Shown here piece after piece: positions 28,096-35,638 of a DNA stretch of 64,000 bases. Position 1 is the stretch's first letter, and each line of letters starts with the position of its first letter. Location: NCBI GenBank assembly GCA_943354045.1, contig CALRBF010000003.1, positions 1 to 64,000 on the forward strand. Direction: 5' to 3'. This stretch comes from Parcubacteria group bacterium. Lineage in GTDB: Bacteria > Patescibacteria > Paceibacteria > SW-4-49-11. The position numbers and the translations under genes are program-made. Below the pieces are notes generated by a model, which saw nothing but the letters and a program-made list of their open reading frames with translations, ran no database searches and was not told where the DNA came from.

Positions 28096-29081
28096 TTTTA
28101 AAGCCCGCAGATGTTTCGCCTCATAATATATCTGAATATTATCAATTGTCAGATTGGGCTCTATTAATTGAAAAAGATATATTAGCTGTTGAGCGAATAT
28201 ATATTATTGACAATGATAAACCGGTACTATTTGCACAAATATATATATACCATTTGATTGGATCATATACCCAATTATATATCCCTCGTGGACCAATACT
28301 GTATCAAGATAATTTGAGTACAAAGCAAAAAGATGAATTTTGGGATAATATCAAAAGCATAGCAAATAAATATAAAGCTGTATTTACATTAATAGAACCT
28401 GCTGAGCTAAACCCCACTCAAATATGGGATGCTCATACAAAAATTAGCTCAACCGAGAGACTTCCCCATCAAACCCAAATACTGAATCTCGAGCAGGACG
28501 AAGAAAAATTATTCCAATCTATTCATTCTAAAATGCGGTATAATATCAAACTCGCTGAGCGTAAAGGGGTGATAATAAAAAAGATTAAGGCAGATGATGC
28601 TCAATTTGAAATATATTTTAATGCATTTTTTGAACTAATACAGCAAACAAGTATTCGTGGTAAATTTGCCATTCATAATAAAGAACATTATTATCATTTA
28701 CTTACGCATAGCCTTACCACTATTCAAACATCACTCATCATTGCTGAATATGAATCTACTGTTTTAGCTGCTAATATTATTCTCGATACTCCTAATAGCC
28801 GTATATATCTTCATGGGGCTTCCAGTAATCAATATCGCAATCTGATGGCTCCCACACTACTTCAATGGGAATCTATTAAGGAAGCCAGGAAACTTGGTAA
28901 AACGATCTATGACTTTTGGGGAATTTCTATCACAAAAAAAAGCTGGCAAGGAATTTCTCGTTTCAAAATACAGTTTGGAGGGAAAACAATAGATTATCCT
29001 TCAAGCCACATTATTATTCATAACCATATAATATTTTCTCTATATAGCTTATTTCGTAAGTTGAGAGGCAAATCAATTTGA
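28092..29081 (+). CDS. FemAB-like aminoacyltransferase (lipid II bridge type)
   Basis: This 329-aa protein is read from the ATG at 28092, which overlaps the kinase stop as ATGA. It has the double-GNAT FemABX fold, shown by YTQLYIPRGPILYQ, HQTQILNLEQDEEKLFQSIHSKMRYNIKLAERKGV and a C-terminal IYDFWGI segment before a basic loop. Family members add amino acids from aminoacyl-tRNA to the peptidoglycan stem peptide. Here it sits ahead of a VanW-domain protein, supporting a wall role. The added residue is unknown. Confidence 0.88.
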   Translation: MILKPADVSPHNISEYYQLSDWALLIEKDILAVERIYIIDNDKPVLFAQIYIYHLIGSYTQLYIPRGPILYQDNLSTKQKDEFWDNIKSIANKYKAVFTLIEPAELNPTQIWDAHTKISSTERLPHQTQILNLEQDEEKLFQSIHSKMRYNIKLAERKGVIIKKIKADDAQFEIYFNAFFELIQQTSIRGKFAIHNKEHYYHLLTHSLTTIQTSLIIAEYESTVLAANIILDTPNSRIYLHGASSNQYRNLMAPTLLQWESIKEARKLGKTIYDFWGISITKKSWQGISRFKIQFGGKTIDYPSSHIIIHNHIIFSLYSLFRKLRGKSI

Positions 29082-29106
29082 TAATATATATAAGCTATAG
29101 TACACT
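29078..29106 (+). promoter_or_regulatory. Promoter of VanW gene
   Basis: TTGATA (29078-29083) and TACACT (29101-29106), 17 bp apart, lie just ahead of the VanW gene and overlap the previous stop. This suggests a second start of transcription inside the gene run. Confidence 0.5.
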
Positions 29107-29121
29107 ATACATAATACATAG

Positions 29122-30774
29122 ATGTCTGATATGCAATTAACTTGGAGTCACGTAAAAAAACCTATAGTCATCTCAGGAATTAGTCTTGGGATTATTGCTT
29201 TATCTATTACAGGAACGGCATATGCCTATCGTGACTCAATTTATCCTAAAATATCTGTACAGGGCATAGATATCAGTTCCAAAAATCTCAAAGAAGCTTT
29301 TACCATTTTACAAGAGCAAAATAAAACTTTAAGTGAGAAACCCATCATATTAACCTATGAAGATCAAGAATACTCTACTACTTTAACAGAACTTGGAATT
29401 ACCCTGAATACCGATGACACCTTAGTTAAAGCTTATAAAATAAAACGTGAAGGAAATATTATAGAACGACTCCAAAAACTCTTTCAACCTATTTCTGTAA
29501 ATTGGGTATATAGTTCTGACACTGAAAATATAGCGTCTTCACTGGGAGCAAAGGTCAATCCCGCTCTTAATACCCTAGCTGATGCTAAATTAGATTATAT
29601 CAATGAACAAGTTACTATTATTCCCGAACAAGCGGGAGAAAGTATTGATAGTGAGGCTATTGCCCCTCTTATTATTACTGAACTTAATAAAGATGATGTT
29701 CGTATTGAAATTCCCCTCAAAAAAGAATTACCCACCATTACCAGCGCTTCTTGGGAGGCTCAAAAGTCTGATTTAGATACTTTTCTTATTAAACATGAGA
29801 TATTCTTCAGTGAGACAACGATTACCATACCTACAGAAGAAATGATAACCTGGATTACTATTGACCCCAAAACGCGTAAACTTGGTATATCCCAAGATAC
29901 TATTAAAGAATATCTAAAATCCGTACAAAAAACTCTTACCAGCCAACCTGTAGATGCTAAACTTAGATTTGATTCAGCTACCCAACAAATTCAAATTGTC
30001 CAAGAAGGAAAAGAAGGTGCTCAGCTTATGATTGATGAAAGTTCCAGACGTATTCGAGATGATATATTGGCTGGAGTCGCGAAAACTGAGTTATTCGTAG
30101 CAATTACCTCACCCCTTATTGATGAGTCTCAATTTGATGCACTTGGACTAAAAACTCTATTAGGGAGAGGAGAATCTAATTTCCGTGGCTCAAGCAAAAG
30201 TCGAGTCAAGAATATTAATGTTGCAGCAGATAAAATTTCAAGCACTCTTATTAAGCCAGGAGAAGAATTTTCTTTTGTGAATACCTTAGGTAAAGTTGAT
30301 GCTCGTAGTGGATATCTTCCTGAACTTGTAATTAAAGGTAAAAAAACTATTCCAGAATATGGAGGAGGTATTTGCCAAGTATCTACCACCTTATTCCGAG
30401 CCGCCCTCAATGCTGGACTTCCTATTACTGCAAGACAAAATCATTCTTATATTGTTAATTATTATGGGAAGCCAGGTCTTGATGCTACTATTTATATTCC
30501 AAAACCTGATTTCAAATTCAAAAATGACACCAATAATTATATTCTCCTTCAACATTATATCGTAGGAACTATAATTTATTATGAAATTTATGGAACATCT
30601 ACTGGTAAAACAGCTAAGACAATAGACCCCGTTGTACTTGAATCCAGTCCAGATGGATCTATGAAAACCGTAGCCTATCGTGAAATTTATGAGGGAGAAA
30701 ATATGATAAAAAGAGATGCATTTTATTCCACATATCGCCCACCCAATAAAGCGACATCTAATCCTCTTCAATAA
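29122..30774 (+). CDS. VanW-family wall-associated protein
   Basis: This 550-aa protein has an N-terminal membrane helix (about residues 14-34), then peptidoglycan-binding-4-like repeats (KISVQGIDISSKNLKEAFTIL), then the VanW domain from about 345: NINVAADKISSTLIKPGEEFSFV, GGGICQVSTTLFRAALNAGLPI and RQNHSYIVNYYGKPGLDATIY. VanW is widespread in Gram-positive and CPR envelopes; its biochemical role is not settled. Context (FemAB-like gene before it) points to cell-wall work. Confidence 0.9.
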   Translation: MSDMQLTWSHVKKPIVISGISLGIIALSITGTAYAYRDSIYPKISVQGIDISSKNLKEAFTILQEQNKTLSEKPIILTYEDQEYSTTLTELGITLNTDDTLVKAYKIKREGNIIERLQKLFQPISVNWVYSSDTENIASSLGAKVNPALNTLADAKLDYINEQVTIIPEQAGESIDSEAIAPLIITELNKDDVRIEIPLKKELPTITSASWEAQKSDLDTFLIKHEIFFSETTITIPTEEMITWITIDPKTRKLGISQDTIKEYLKSVQKTLTSQPVDAKLRFDSATQQIQIVQEGKEGAQLMIDESSRRIRDDILAGVAKTELFVAITSPLIDESQFDALGLKTLLGRGESNFRGSSKSRVKNINVAADKISSTLIKPGEEFSFVNTLGKVDARSGYLPELVIKGKKTIPEYGGGICQVSTTLFRAALNAGLPITARQNHSYIVNYYGKPGLDATIYIPKPDFKFKNDTNNYILLQHYIVGTIIYYEIYGTSTGKTAKTIDPVVLESSPDGSMKTVAYREIYEGENMIKRDAFYSTYRPPNKATSNPLQ

Positions 30775-30780
30775 TATTAT

Positions 30781-32196
30781 ATGATAAAACTATATAATAC
30801 CCCAGCCAAGGCAATAGTCCCTTTCAAATCCATACACCCAAAAAGAGTATCCTTATATAGTTGTGGACCAACCGTATATGATAGACAGCATATTGGGAAT
30901 TTACGCAAAGGTTTATTTGATGATTTACTCAAAAGAACTCTGCAATTACATAGCTATAATGTCTATTCTGTTACTAATATTACTGATGTAGGGCATCTGG
31001 TTAGTGATGAGGATACCGGAGAAGATAAATTAGAAAAAGGAGCCAAAAGAGAAAATCTCACAGCATTAGAAATCGCCGAGAAATACACCAAACTTTGGCA
31101 AGAAGATTTAGAAAAACTCAATATTATACCCTCTGACCATTATCCGAAAGCCACTGAATATATCAAAGAACAAATTAATCTTATCAAGAGATTAGAGCGC
31201 AAAGGATATACCTATATTACCAGTGATGGAGTATATTTTGATACGAGCAAATTCCCTGAATATGCTGACTTTGCGCATCTCAATCTCAAAGCTCAAGAAG
31301 CAGGAGCTCGAGTAGATATGGGAGATAAAAAATCCCCCTCAGATTTTGCCCTCTGGAAATTCTCCCCTAAAGGAGAGACAAGACAAATGGAATGGGATAG
31401 CCCTTGGGGAATTGGCTTCCCGGGATGGCATTCTGAATGTGTAGTAATGGCAGACTCACTACTCCATGCACCTTTTGATATACATACCGGAGGTAAAGAT
31501 CATATCCCAATTCATCACACCAATGAAATAGCTCAGTTCAAAGCAGATACCGGTAAGCCTATGGCGCATTATTGGCTACATAGTTATTTTCTCACCGTCA
31601 ATACAGCTAAAATGTCCAAATCAGCGGGAACTTTTATTACTCTTGATGATATTATTGCTCAAGGTTATTCCCCACTAGACTTGAGATTATTGGTTTTAAT
31701 GGCACATTATCGCTCAGACATAGACTTCTCTTGGGAGTCTCTGACTCAAGCCAAACAAACCCGCCAGCGAATTATAGACTTTATCAATAGAGTGAATACT
31801 ATCAAGCCACATCGCAAAAACCTAAAACTCCAAAAACTAATCCGAGATACTTATAATAATTTCAAAAAATCTCTTTTCTCTGATCTAGACTCCCCCAAGG
31901 CCATTGCCCATATATTTGATTTTATAAAAGAAGTCAATAGCTCAATAGATGCTGGAGACCCCATACCAAGACGCCATATAATCAAATTATTCCAGAGACT
32001 AGAGCGAGTACTGTCTCTAGATTTACCCCTCACTAAACCAGACATCCCCGCTGAGATAATGCTCATTTTCAATAATCGCAATCAAGCGAGAGCCAATAAA
32101 GACTTCGCCCAAGCTGACAAATTAAGACAAGAATTGTCCAACTTAGGCTACACTATCCAAGACAAAGATGGACAAAGTGTAATTATTAAGACATAA
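30781..32196 (+). CDS. cysS: Cysteinyl-tRNA synthetase
   Basis: This class I synthetase charges tRNA-Cys. In 471 aa, the zinc ligand Cys28 leads into CGPTVYDRQHIGN (HIGH equivalent at 37-40). The second zinc site is GWHSECVVMA with a His in GGKDHIPIHHTNE, and the KMSKS motif is in NTAKMSKSAGTF. It is the last gene of the plus-strand run starting at 23701, with only 6 bp from the VanW gene. Confidence 0.97.
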   Translation: MIKLYNTPAKAIVPFKSIHPKRVSLYSCGPTVYDRQHIGNLRKGLFDDLLKRTLQLHSYNVYSVTNITDVGHLVSDEDTGEDKLEKGAKRENLTALEIAEKYTKLWQEDLEKLNIIPSDHYPKATEYIKEQINLIKRLERKGYTYITSDGVYFDTSKFPEYADFAHLNLKAQEAGARVDMGDKKSPSDFALWKFSPKGETRQMEWDSPWGIGFPGWHSECVVMADSLLHAPFDIHTGGKDHIPIHHTNEIAQFKADTGKPMAHYWLHSYFLTVNTAKMSKSAGTFITLDDIIAQGYSPLDLRLLVLMAHYRSDIDFSWESLTQAKQTRQRIIDFINRVNTIKPHRKNLKLQKLIRDTYNNFKKSLFSDLDSPKAIAHIFDFIKEVNSSIDAGDPIPRRHIIKLFQRLERVLSLDLPLTKPDIPAEIMLIFNNRNQARANKDFAQADKLRQELSNLGYTIQDKDGQSVIIKT

Positions 32197-32214
32197 TATT
32201 ATTGTCTATATATA

Positions 32215-32243
32215 TTGACATTTTGGCAATTTTGTGATATGAT
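32215..32243 (+). promoter_or_regulatory. Strong consensus promoter with extended -10
   Basis: TTGACA (32215-32220), 17-bp spacer, TATGAT (32238-32243) with TGA directly before it (extended -10). It lies 26 bp ahead of the ATG at 32269. Confidence 0.88.
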
Positions 32244-32268
32244 TTATTTTGTTCATTCACAAGGTTTT

Positions 32269-32709
32269 ATGCCCTCCCCATTCCGAATCCGTGAACGCCT
32301 TCGTTTACTCCTCCCCCCAACTCTGGATGATATTCAGAAAATGGTAGAAGAAGAGATGGAGCCAGAGCTTCAGCCACTCGAAATTCCCGAGGCCGAAGCA
32401 CCCCCCATTCCAGGGAATCTCAATACCCAGCAATTTCCCCAAAAGAAGTTTGTAGCTGGAGTAGAAGCTCTACTCCCTGAGATCTTGGAGGAATCCAAGA
32501 AGTATGGGGGGGTGGTTCAGATTTTCGTGGCACTCACCCTGCTAGAAACAGTCGAGGAGACTGAAGCAAAATTCTTTTTCCTGGAGGAGCAGGCCCAGGG
32601 AATTGAGCCTATTATTTTATTATGGGCTCAAGCTTACCAAAACAAAAATTACATGTTGCCACCTCTAACGGCAACAGTGCACTGGGGTTTTACCCCCATC
32701 ATCTGGTGA
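32269..32709 (+). CDS. Hypothetical acidic 146-aa protein in a stand-alone unit
   Basis: The ATG at 32269 is chosen because a full consensus promoter lies upstream and AAGG is 5-8 bases before it. The protein starts with a basic segment (PFRIRERLRLLLPP), followed by a Glu/Pro-rich linker (residues about 20-55). A helical region (VAGVEALLPEILEESKKYGGVVQIFVALTLLETVEETEAKFFFLEEQAQG) comes next. No membrane helix or known motif is seen. The gene is clearly richer in G+C than its neighbours, and the unit is closed by a strong terminator at 32731-32760. The function is unknown. The pattern suggests a well-expressed or recently acquired gene. Confidence 0.65.
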   Translation: MPSPFRIRERLRLLLPPTLDDIQKMVEEEMEPELQPLEIPEAEAPPIPGNLNTQQFPQKKFVAGVEALLPEILEESKKYGGVVQIFVALTLLETVEETEAKFFFLEEQAQGIEPIILLWAQAYQNKNYMLPPLTATVHWGFTPIIW

Positions 32710-32730
32710 TCAAGCCTCCACTCATACCCA

Positions 32731-32760
32731 AGCCCCGCAATACGCGGGGCTTTTTTTCTT
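32731..32760 (+). terminator. Intrinsic terminator
   Basis: AGCCCCGC (32731-32738) pairs with GCGGGGCT (32744-32751) over a 5-nt loop, followed by a run of T. This is a textbook intrinsic terminator that closes the 32269-32709 unit. The next promoter begins at the very next base. Confidence 0.93.
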
Positions 32761-32789
32761 TTGACAAATAGTATAGTCTCTGTTAATAT
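32761..32789 (+). promoter_or_regulatory. Strong promoter with extended -10
   Basis: TTGACA (32761-32766), 17-bp spacer, TAATAT (32784-32789) preceded by TGT. It drives the small gene starting at 32815. Confidence 0.85.
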
Positions 32790-32814
32790 ATTTTGTGATG
32801 TCCTGCTATTTACA

Positions 32815-33111
32815 ATGACAACAAAATTGACTTTCGCTCTTGAAGACTGGGATACCATACTGAATCATTTGGAAAAATATGCAATACCCAAACTCCCTAT
32901 CACTCAATTAAGTGGTATTGAGAAAAGAAAAGCTCGGCAGAATATATTCAGTCTAGGGCGTCCTCATACAAGAGATCTCATAAGACCAACTATTAATGAG
33001 ATTCAAAGAGAATGTGATAAGAACAGAAAAAACTTTCAACCCGAAGCTACGGTATTCGTACATGATAATATTGTAAAACTTATCAATCGAATACCAGCCA
33101 CATCCTCATGA
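32815..33111 (+). CDS. Hypothetical 98-aa protein
   Basis: The ATG at 32815 fits the promoter just upstream. The chain (TTKLTFALEDWDTILNHLEKY, then LSGIEKRKARQNIFSLGRPHTRDLIRP, then NEIQRECDKNRKNFQPEATVFVHDNIVKLINRI) is basic in the middle and probably helical. It is small, soluble and possibly nucleic-acid binding, but that is only an inference from charge. It has its own promoter and terminator and lies directly before the tRNA-Thr gene. No family is recognised. Confidence 0.55.
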   Translation: MTTKLTFALEDWDTILNHLEKYAIPKLPITQLSGIEKRKARQNIFSLGRPHTRDLIRPTINEIQRECDKNRKNFQPEATVFVHDNIVKLINRIPATSS

Positions 33112-33132
33112 GGAAATATTTTAATCATATTA

Positions 33133-33164
33133 ATTCGGCATCACCATGATGTCGAATTTTTCTT
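33133..33164 (+). terminator. Intrinsic terminator
   Basis: ATTCGGCATC (33133-33142) pairs with GATGTCGAAT (33148-33157), with one wobble and a 5-nt loop, followed by a T-rich tail. It ends the 32815-33111 gene. Confidence 0.8.
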
Positions 33165-33165
33165 C

Positions 33166-33194
33166 TTGCTCTTGCAGCCATTTTAGACTATACT
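33166..33194 (+). promoter_or_regulatory. Promoter of tRNA-Thr
   Basis: TTGCTC (33166-33171) and TATACT (33189-33194) are 17 bp apart. The tRNA begins 9 bp after the -10 box, so the tRNA is probably transcribed with almost no 5' leader. Confidence 0.65.
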
Positions 33195-33202
33195 ATGCTT
33201 AT

Positions 33203-33280
33203 GCCAATGTAGCTTAGTTCTGGTAGAGCAATGCATTCGTAACGCATAGGTCGTGGGTTCGATCCCCACCATTGGCTCCA
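33203..33280 (+). tRNA. tRNA-Thr (anticodon CGU), CCA encoded
   Basis: The cloverleaf folds by hand. The acceptor stem GCCAATG/CATTGGC is perfect. The D-arm GCTT/GAGC holds the usual GG loop. The anticodon loop TTCGTAA gives CGU (reads ACG). The T-arm is GTGGG-TTCGATC-CCCAC. The discriminator is T and CCA is encoded. The anticodon stem has an A-C mismatch at its loop end. The cca nucleotidyltransferase gene lies 19 bp downstream. Confidence 0.95.
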
Positions 33281-33299
33281 TTATTTATATGAAAAAATT

Positions 33300-34742
33300 A
33301 TGTCTTATTCTATACCTAATCATATTATTTTAATATTGAATACACTCGAAAAAGCGGGGTATGAAGCTTTTATTGTTGGGGGTAGTGTTCGTGATCTTGT
33401 GAGAGGTTCAAATCCCGTAGATTGGGATATCACTACTAATGCTCTTCCCAATCAAATTCAAGAATTATTTCCTGACTCTGTTTATGAGAATAGTTTTGGA
33501 ACTGTAGGGGTCAAGTATCGCCGTCCGGATGATACGACAGAGATTATTGAAGTTACCACTTATCGCAAAGAATCTCAATATACCGATAAGAGGCATCCTG
33601 AACAAATTGAATTCGTCTCTGAACTCTCTCTTGACCTTGCCCGCCGAGACTTTACCGTCAATGCCCTTGCTATGAATGCCAGATTAGAAATACAAGATTT
33701 CTTTGGGGGGTTATCTGACTTAGAAAAAGGTATTATTCGTACTGTGGGTGAGCCAAAAGACAGATTTGGGGAAGATGCATTGAGACTAATGCGAGCTGTG
33801 AGATTTGCAGTGCAATTAGATTTCACCATTGAACCTAAAACCTTGCAAGCTATTCAAGATTTAGCTCCTAATCTCGAACATATTGCGCAGGAGCGAATTC
33901 GAGATGAGCTCACCAAAATGATGCTAACCCCGCGAGCAATTAATGGCTATATATTATTAAGAGATACTCATCTATTACCTTTCATAATGCCCGAATTATT
34001 AGAAGGTATAGGAGTAGAACAAAATGGACATCATATTTATGATGTTTGGGAACATCTTTTGAGGACTATGCAACATGCTTGTGATATGTCTTGGAGCTTT
34101 GATTTGAGAATGGCAGGATTATTACATGATATTGCAAAACCTCGTACCAAGGAAGGTGTGGGGAAAACCTGTACTTTTCATAATCATGAAGTTGTAGGTG
34201 CTAGTATGGCTTATGAAATTCTCAATAGACTTCATTATCCTAAAAAATTTGCAGCCCGAATTTCAAAATTAGTGCGTTATCATATGTTTTATTATGATAC
34301 CAATGAAGTGACTGAATCCTCTATTCGTAAGCTTATTCGTAATGTAGGAGTTGAGAATATCAAGGACTTGATTAAGCTAAGAGAATGTGACCGTATTGGT
34401 TCTGGAACTCCTAAGGCTCGCCCCTATCGCCTACGGCATTTTGAATATATGACAGAAAAAGTTATGTTAGATCCTATAGATTTATCTATGCTCAAAATAG
34501 ATGGAAATACTTTAATTAAAGAATTAAAAATTCCAGCAGGACCTATGATAGGTATGATTCTAAATGTTTTATTAGCAGAAATATTAGAGAATCCCAGTAA
34601 AAACAATCTCGATTATCTTAAATCACAAGCTCAGATTCTGGCTACCCAAGACCTAAAGGACTTGAAGATAAAAGCTATCAATTTAATTGAAGAGAAACAA
34701 AGAGAACAAGATGAAACTATCCGCAAAAAGTTTTTTGTGTAG
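33300..34742 (+). CDS. cca: CCA-adding tRNA nucleotidyltransferase with HD domain
   Basis: This 480-aa class II nucleotidyltransferase adds or repairs the 3' CCA of tRNAs. The head domain has EAFIVGGSVRDLVRGSNPVDWDITTNA, with the DxD in DWD. The RRDFTVNALAMN motif and the nucleotide-selecting region (EDALRLMRAVRFA) follow. The C-terminal HD phosphohydrolase domain has HDIAKPRTKEG and HNHEVVGA. It lies just after a tRNA that already encodes CCA, so a repair role is likely. Confidence 0.95.
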   Translation: MSYSIPNHIILILNTLEKAGYEAFIVGGSVRDLVRGSNPVDWDITTNALPNQIQELFPDSVYENSFGTVGVKYRRPDDTTEIIEVTTYRKESQYTDKRHPEQIEFVSELSLDLARRDFTVNALAMNARLEIQDFFGGLSDLEKGIIRTVGEPKDRFGEDALRLMRAVRFAVQLDFTIEPKTLQAIQDLAPNLEHIAQERIRDELTKMMLTPRAINGYILLRDTHLLPFIMPELLEGIGVEQNGHHIYDVWEHLLRTMQHACDMSWSFDLRMAGLLHDIAKPRTKEGVGKTCTFHNHEVVGASMAYEILNRLHYPKKFAARISKLVRYHMFYYDTNEVTESSIRKLIRNVGVENIKDLIKLRECDRIGSGTPKARPYRLRHFEYMTEKVMLDPIDLSMLKIDGNTLIKELKIPAGPMIGMILNVLLAEILENPSKNNLDYLKSQAQILATQDLKDLKIKAINLIEEKQREQDETIRKKFFV

Positions 34743-34753
34743 GGATTTTATGT

Positions 34754-35281
34754 ATGAAAAGACAATATAATAGATTGTCCAAAAAGTTATACAATGGTGG
34801 TTTTTGGTATTTTGTTACTGTGTGCGTAGATGATATGAAGTGTATATTTGTAGAGTCGGCGACCCCGCCGACATATATAGAAGATGTTTATAAATTTAAA
34901 TTAAATAATATTGGCAATATTGTAGAAAGTACTTGGCTTGATATACCAAAGTATTATTCTAATATTACATTAGATAGATATGTATTGATGCCAAATCATT
35001 TTCATGGAATAATTGGTATAGACAAAAATTCATATTCTTTAGGTACTAGTAAAAAAGTTTCTTTGGGAGACATAATCTCTAGCTTTAAACAAATATCATT
35101 GAGGAATGTAAAAAAATACAATAATCCTAATGTCGGCGAGGCCGCCGACTCTACGAAAAATATAATGAATAAATATAATACTTTTTGGCAAAAATCTTTC
35201 TATGATCATATCATTCGTAATAATACTGATTTACTAAGAATTCAAGAATATATTATGAATAATCCTATAAACTGGGAATGA
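34754..35281 (+). CDS. REP-associated tyrosine transposase (Y1/HUH, RAYT-like)
   Basis: This 175-aa single-strand DNA transposase belongs to the IS200/IS605 superfamily, RAYT branch. The metal-binding HUH motif is HFH in MPNHFHGIIGI. The catalytic Tyr is probably that of FWQKSFYDHIIRN, which is followed by the usual EYIMNNPINW ending. The start FWYFVTVCVDD is typical of the family. Two GC-rich inverted palindromes lie inside the coding sequence (34851-34874 and 35130-35153). They encode the odd segments ESATPPTY and GEAADST, which look like additions to the family core. It is a single-gene unit between cca and the V-ATPase operon. Confidence 0.9.
   Translation: MKRQYNRLSKKLYNGGFWYFVTVCVDDMKCIFVESATPPTYIEDVYKFKLNNIGNIVESTWLDIPKYYSNITLDRYVLMPNHFHGIIGIDKNSYSLGTSKKVSLGDIISSFKQISLRNVKKYNNPNVGEAADSTKNIMNKYNTFWQKSFYDHIIRNNTDLLRIQEYIMNNPINWE
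34851..34874 (+). repeat. REP-like palindrome inside RAYT gene, copy 1
   Basis: This 24-base unit carries TAGA followed by the hairpin GTCGGCG-ACCC-CGCCGAC and then AT. It is very GC-rich compared with the gene around it. An inverted copy lies at 35130-35153. A GC-rich imperfect palindrome with a short conserved 5' tail (here TAGA) is the format that RAYT enzymes recognise. Confidence 0.85.
35130..35153 (-). repeat. REP-like palindrome inside RAYT gene, copy 2 (inverted)
   Basis: Read on the minus strand this segment matches copy 1 except for two loop bases (loop GCCT instead of ACCC), including the TAGA tail. The two copies are head to head, about 255 bp apart, which is a REPIN-like arrangement. 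Confidence 0.85.
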
Positions 35282-35315
35282 GACGCTCTCAATCCCAATA
35301 ATCCCATACAAATAA

Positions 35316-35344
35316 TTGACAAATAAAATTCTGTGAACTATAAT
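35316..35344 (+). promoter_or_regulatory. Perfect consensus promoter of V-ATPase operon
   Basis: TTGACA (35316-35321), exactly 17 bp, TATAAT (35339-35344). The first ATPase gene starts 21 bp after the -10 box. A perfect sigma-70-type promoter suggests strong constitutive expression. Confidence 0.92.
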
Positions 35345-35365
35345 GAATTGTATTTATAAACACCT

Positions 35366-35632
35366 ATGAAAAAACTTGTTGAACTGATTGAAATTGAAAA
35401 GTCTTTTAATCATAATAAGAAATCTTTACAAAAAACCTATATTACCCAATCTCAAGATTATATTGCTCGAGCTAAAGAGAATATTGCAGTTCTTCAAAGA
35501 GAGATTCTGAACAAGAATCAGATTGTGAGTGAAAGATTAGCTTCTTATGAAAAACAGTCTAATGATTCTAATTCAACTGAAATTAAATTAGATGTTCAAA
35601 AAATTAAAAAACTTATTTTAAGTCAATTATAA
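35366..35632 (+). CDS. V/A-type ATPase peripheral stalk subunit G/H
   Basis: This 88-aa protein is almost entirely charged helix (IEIEKSFNHNKKSLQKTYITQ, ARAKENIAVLQREILNKNQ), consistent with the G/H (AhaH/NtpF) coiled coil that pairs with subunit E in the peripheral stalk. It is assigned mainly by position as first gene of the operon and by length. Subunit I starts 6 bp later. Confidence 0.72.
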   Translation: MKKLVELIEIEKSFNHNKKSLQKTYITQSQDYIARAKENIAVLQREILNKNQIVSERLASYEKQSNDSNSTEIKLDVQKIKKLILSQL

Positions 35633-35638
35633 ATTTGT

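Noticed and set aside
33203..33280. tRNA-Thr as an integration site for the nearby RAYT or small genes
   Set aside because: No duplicate of the tRNA 3' end was found nearby, and the flanking genes have their own terminators and promoters.
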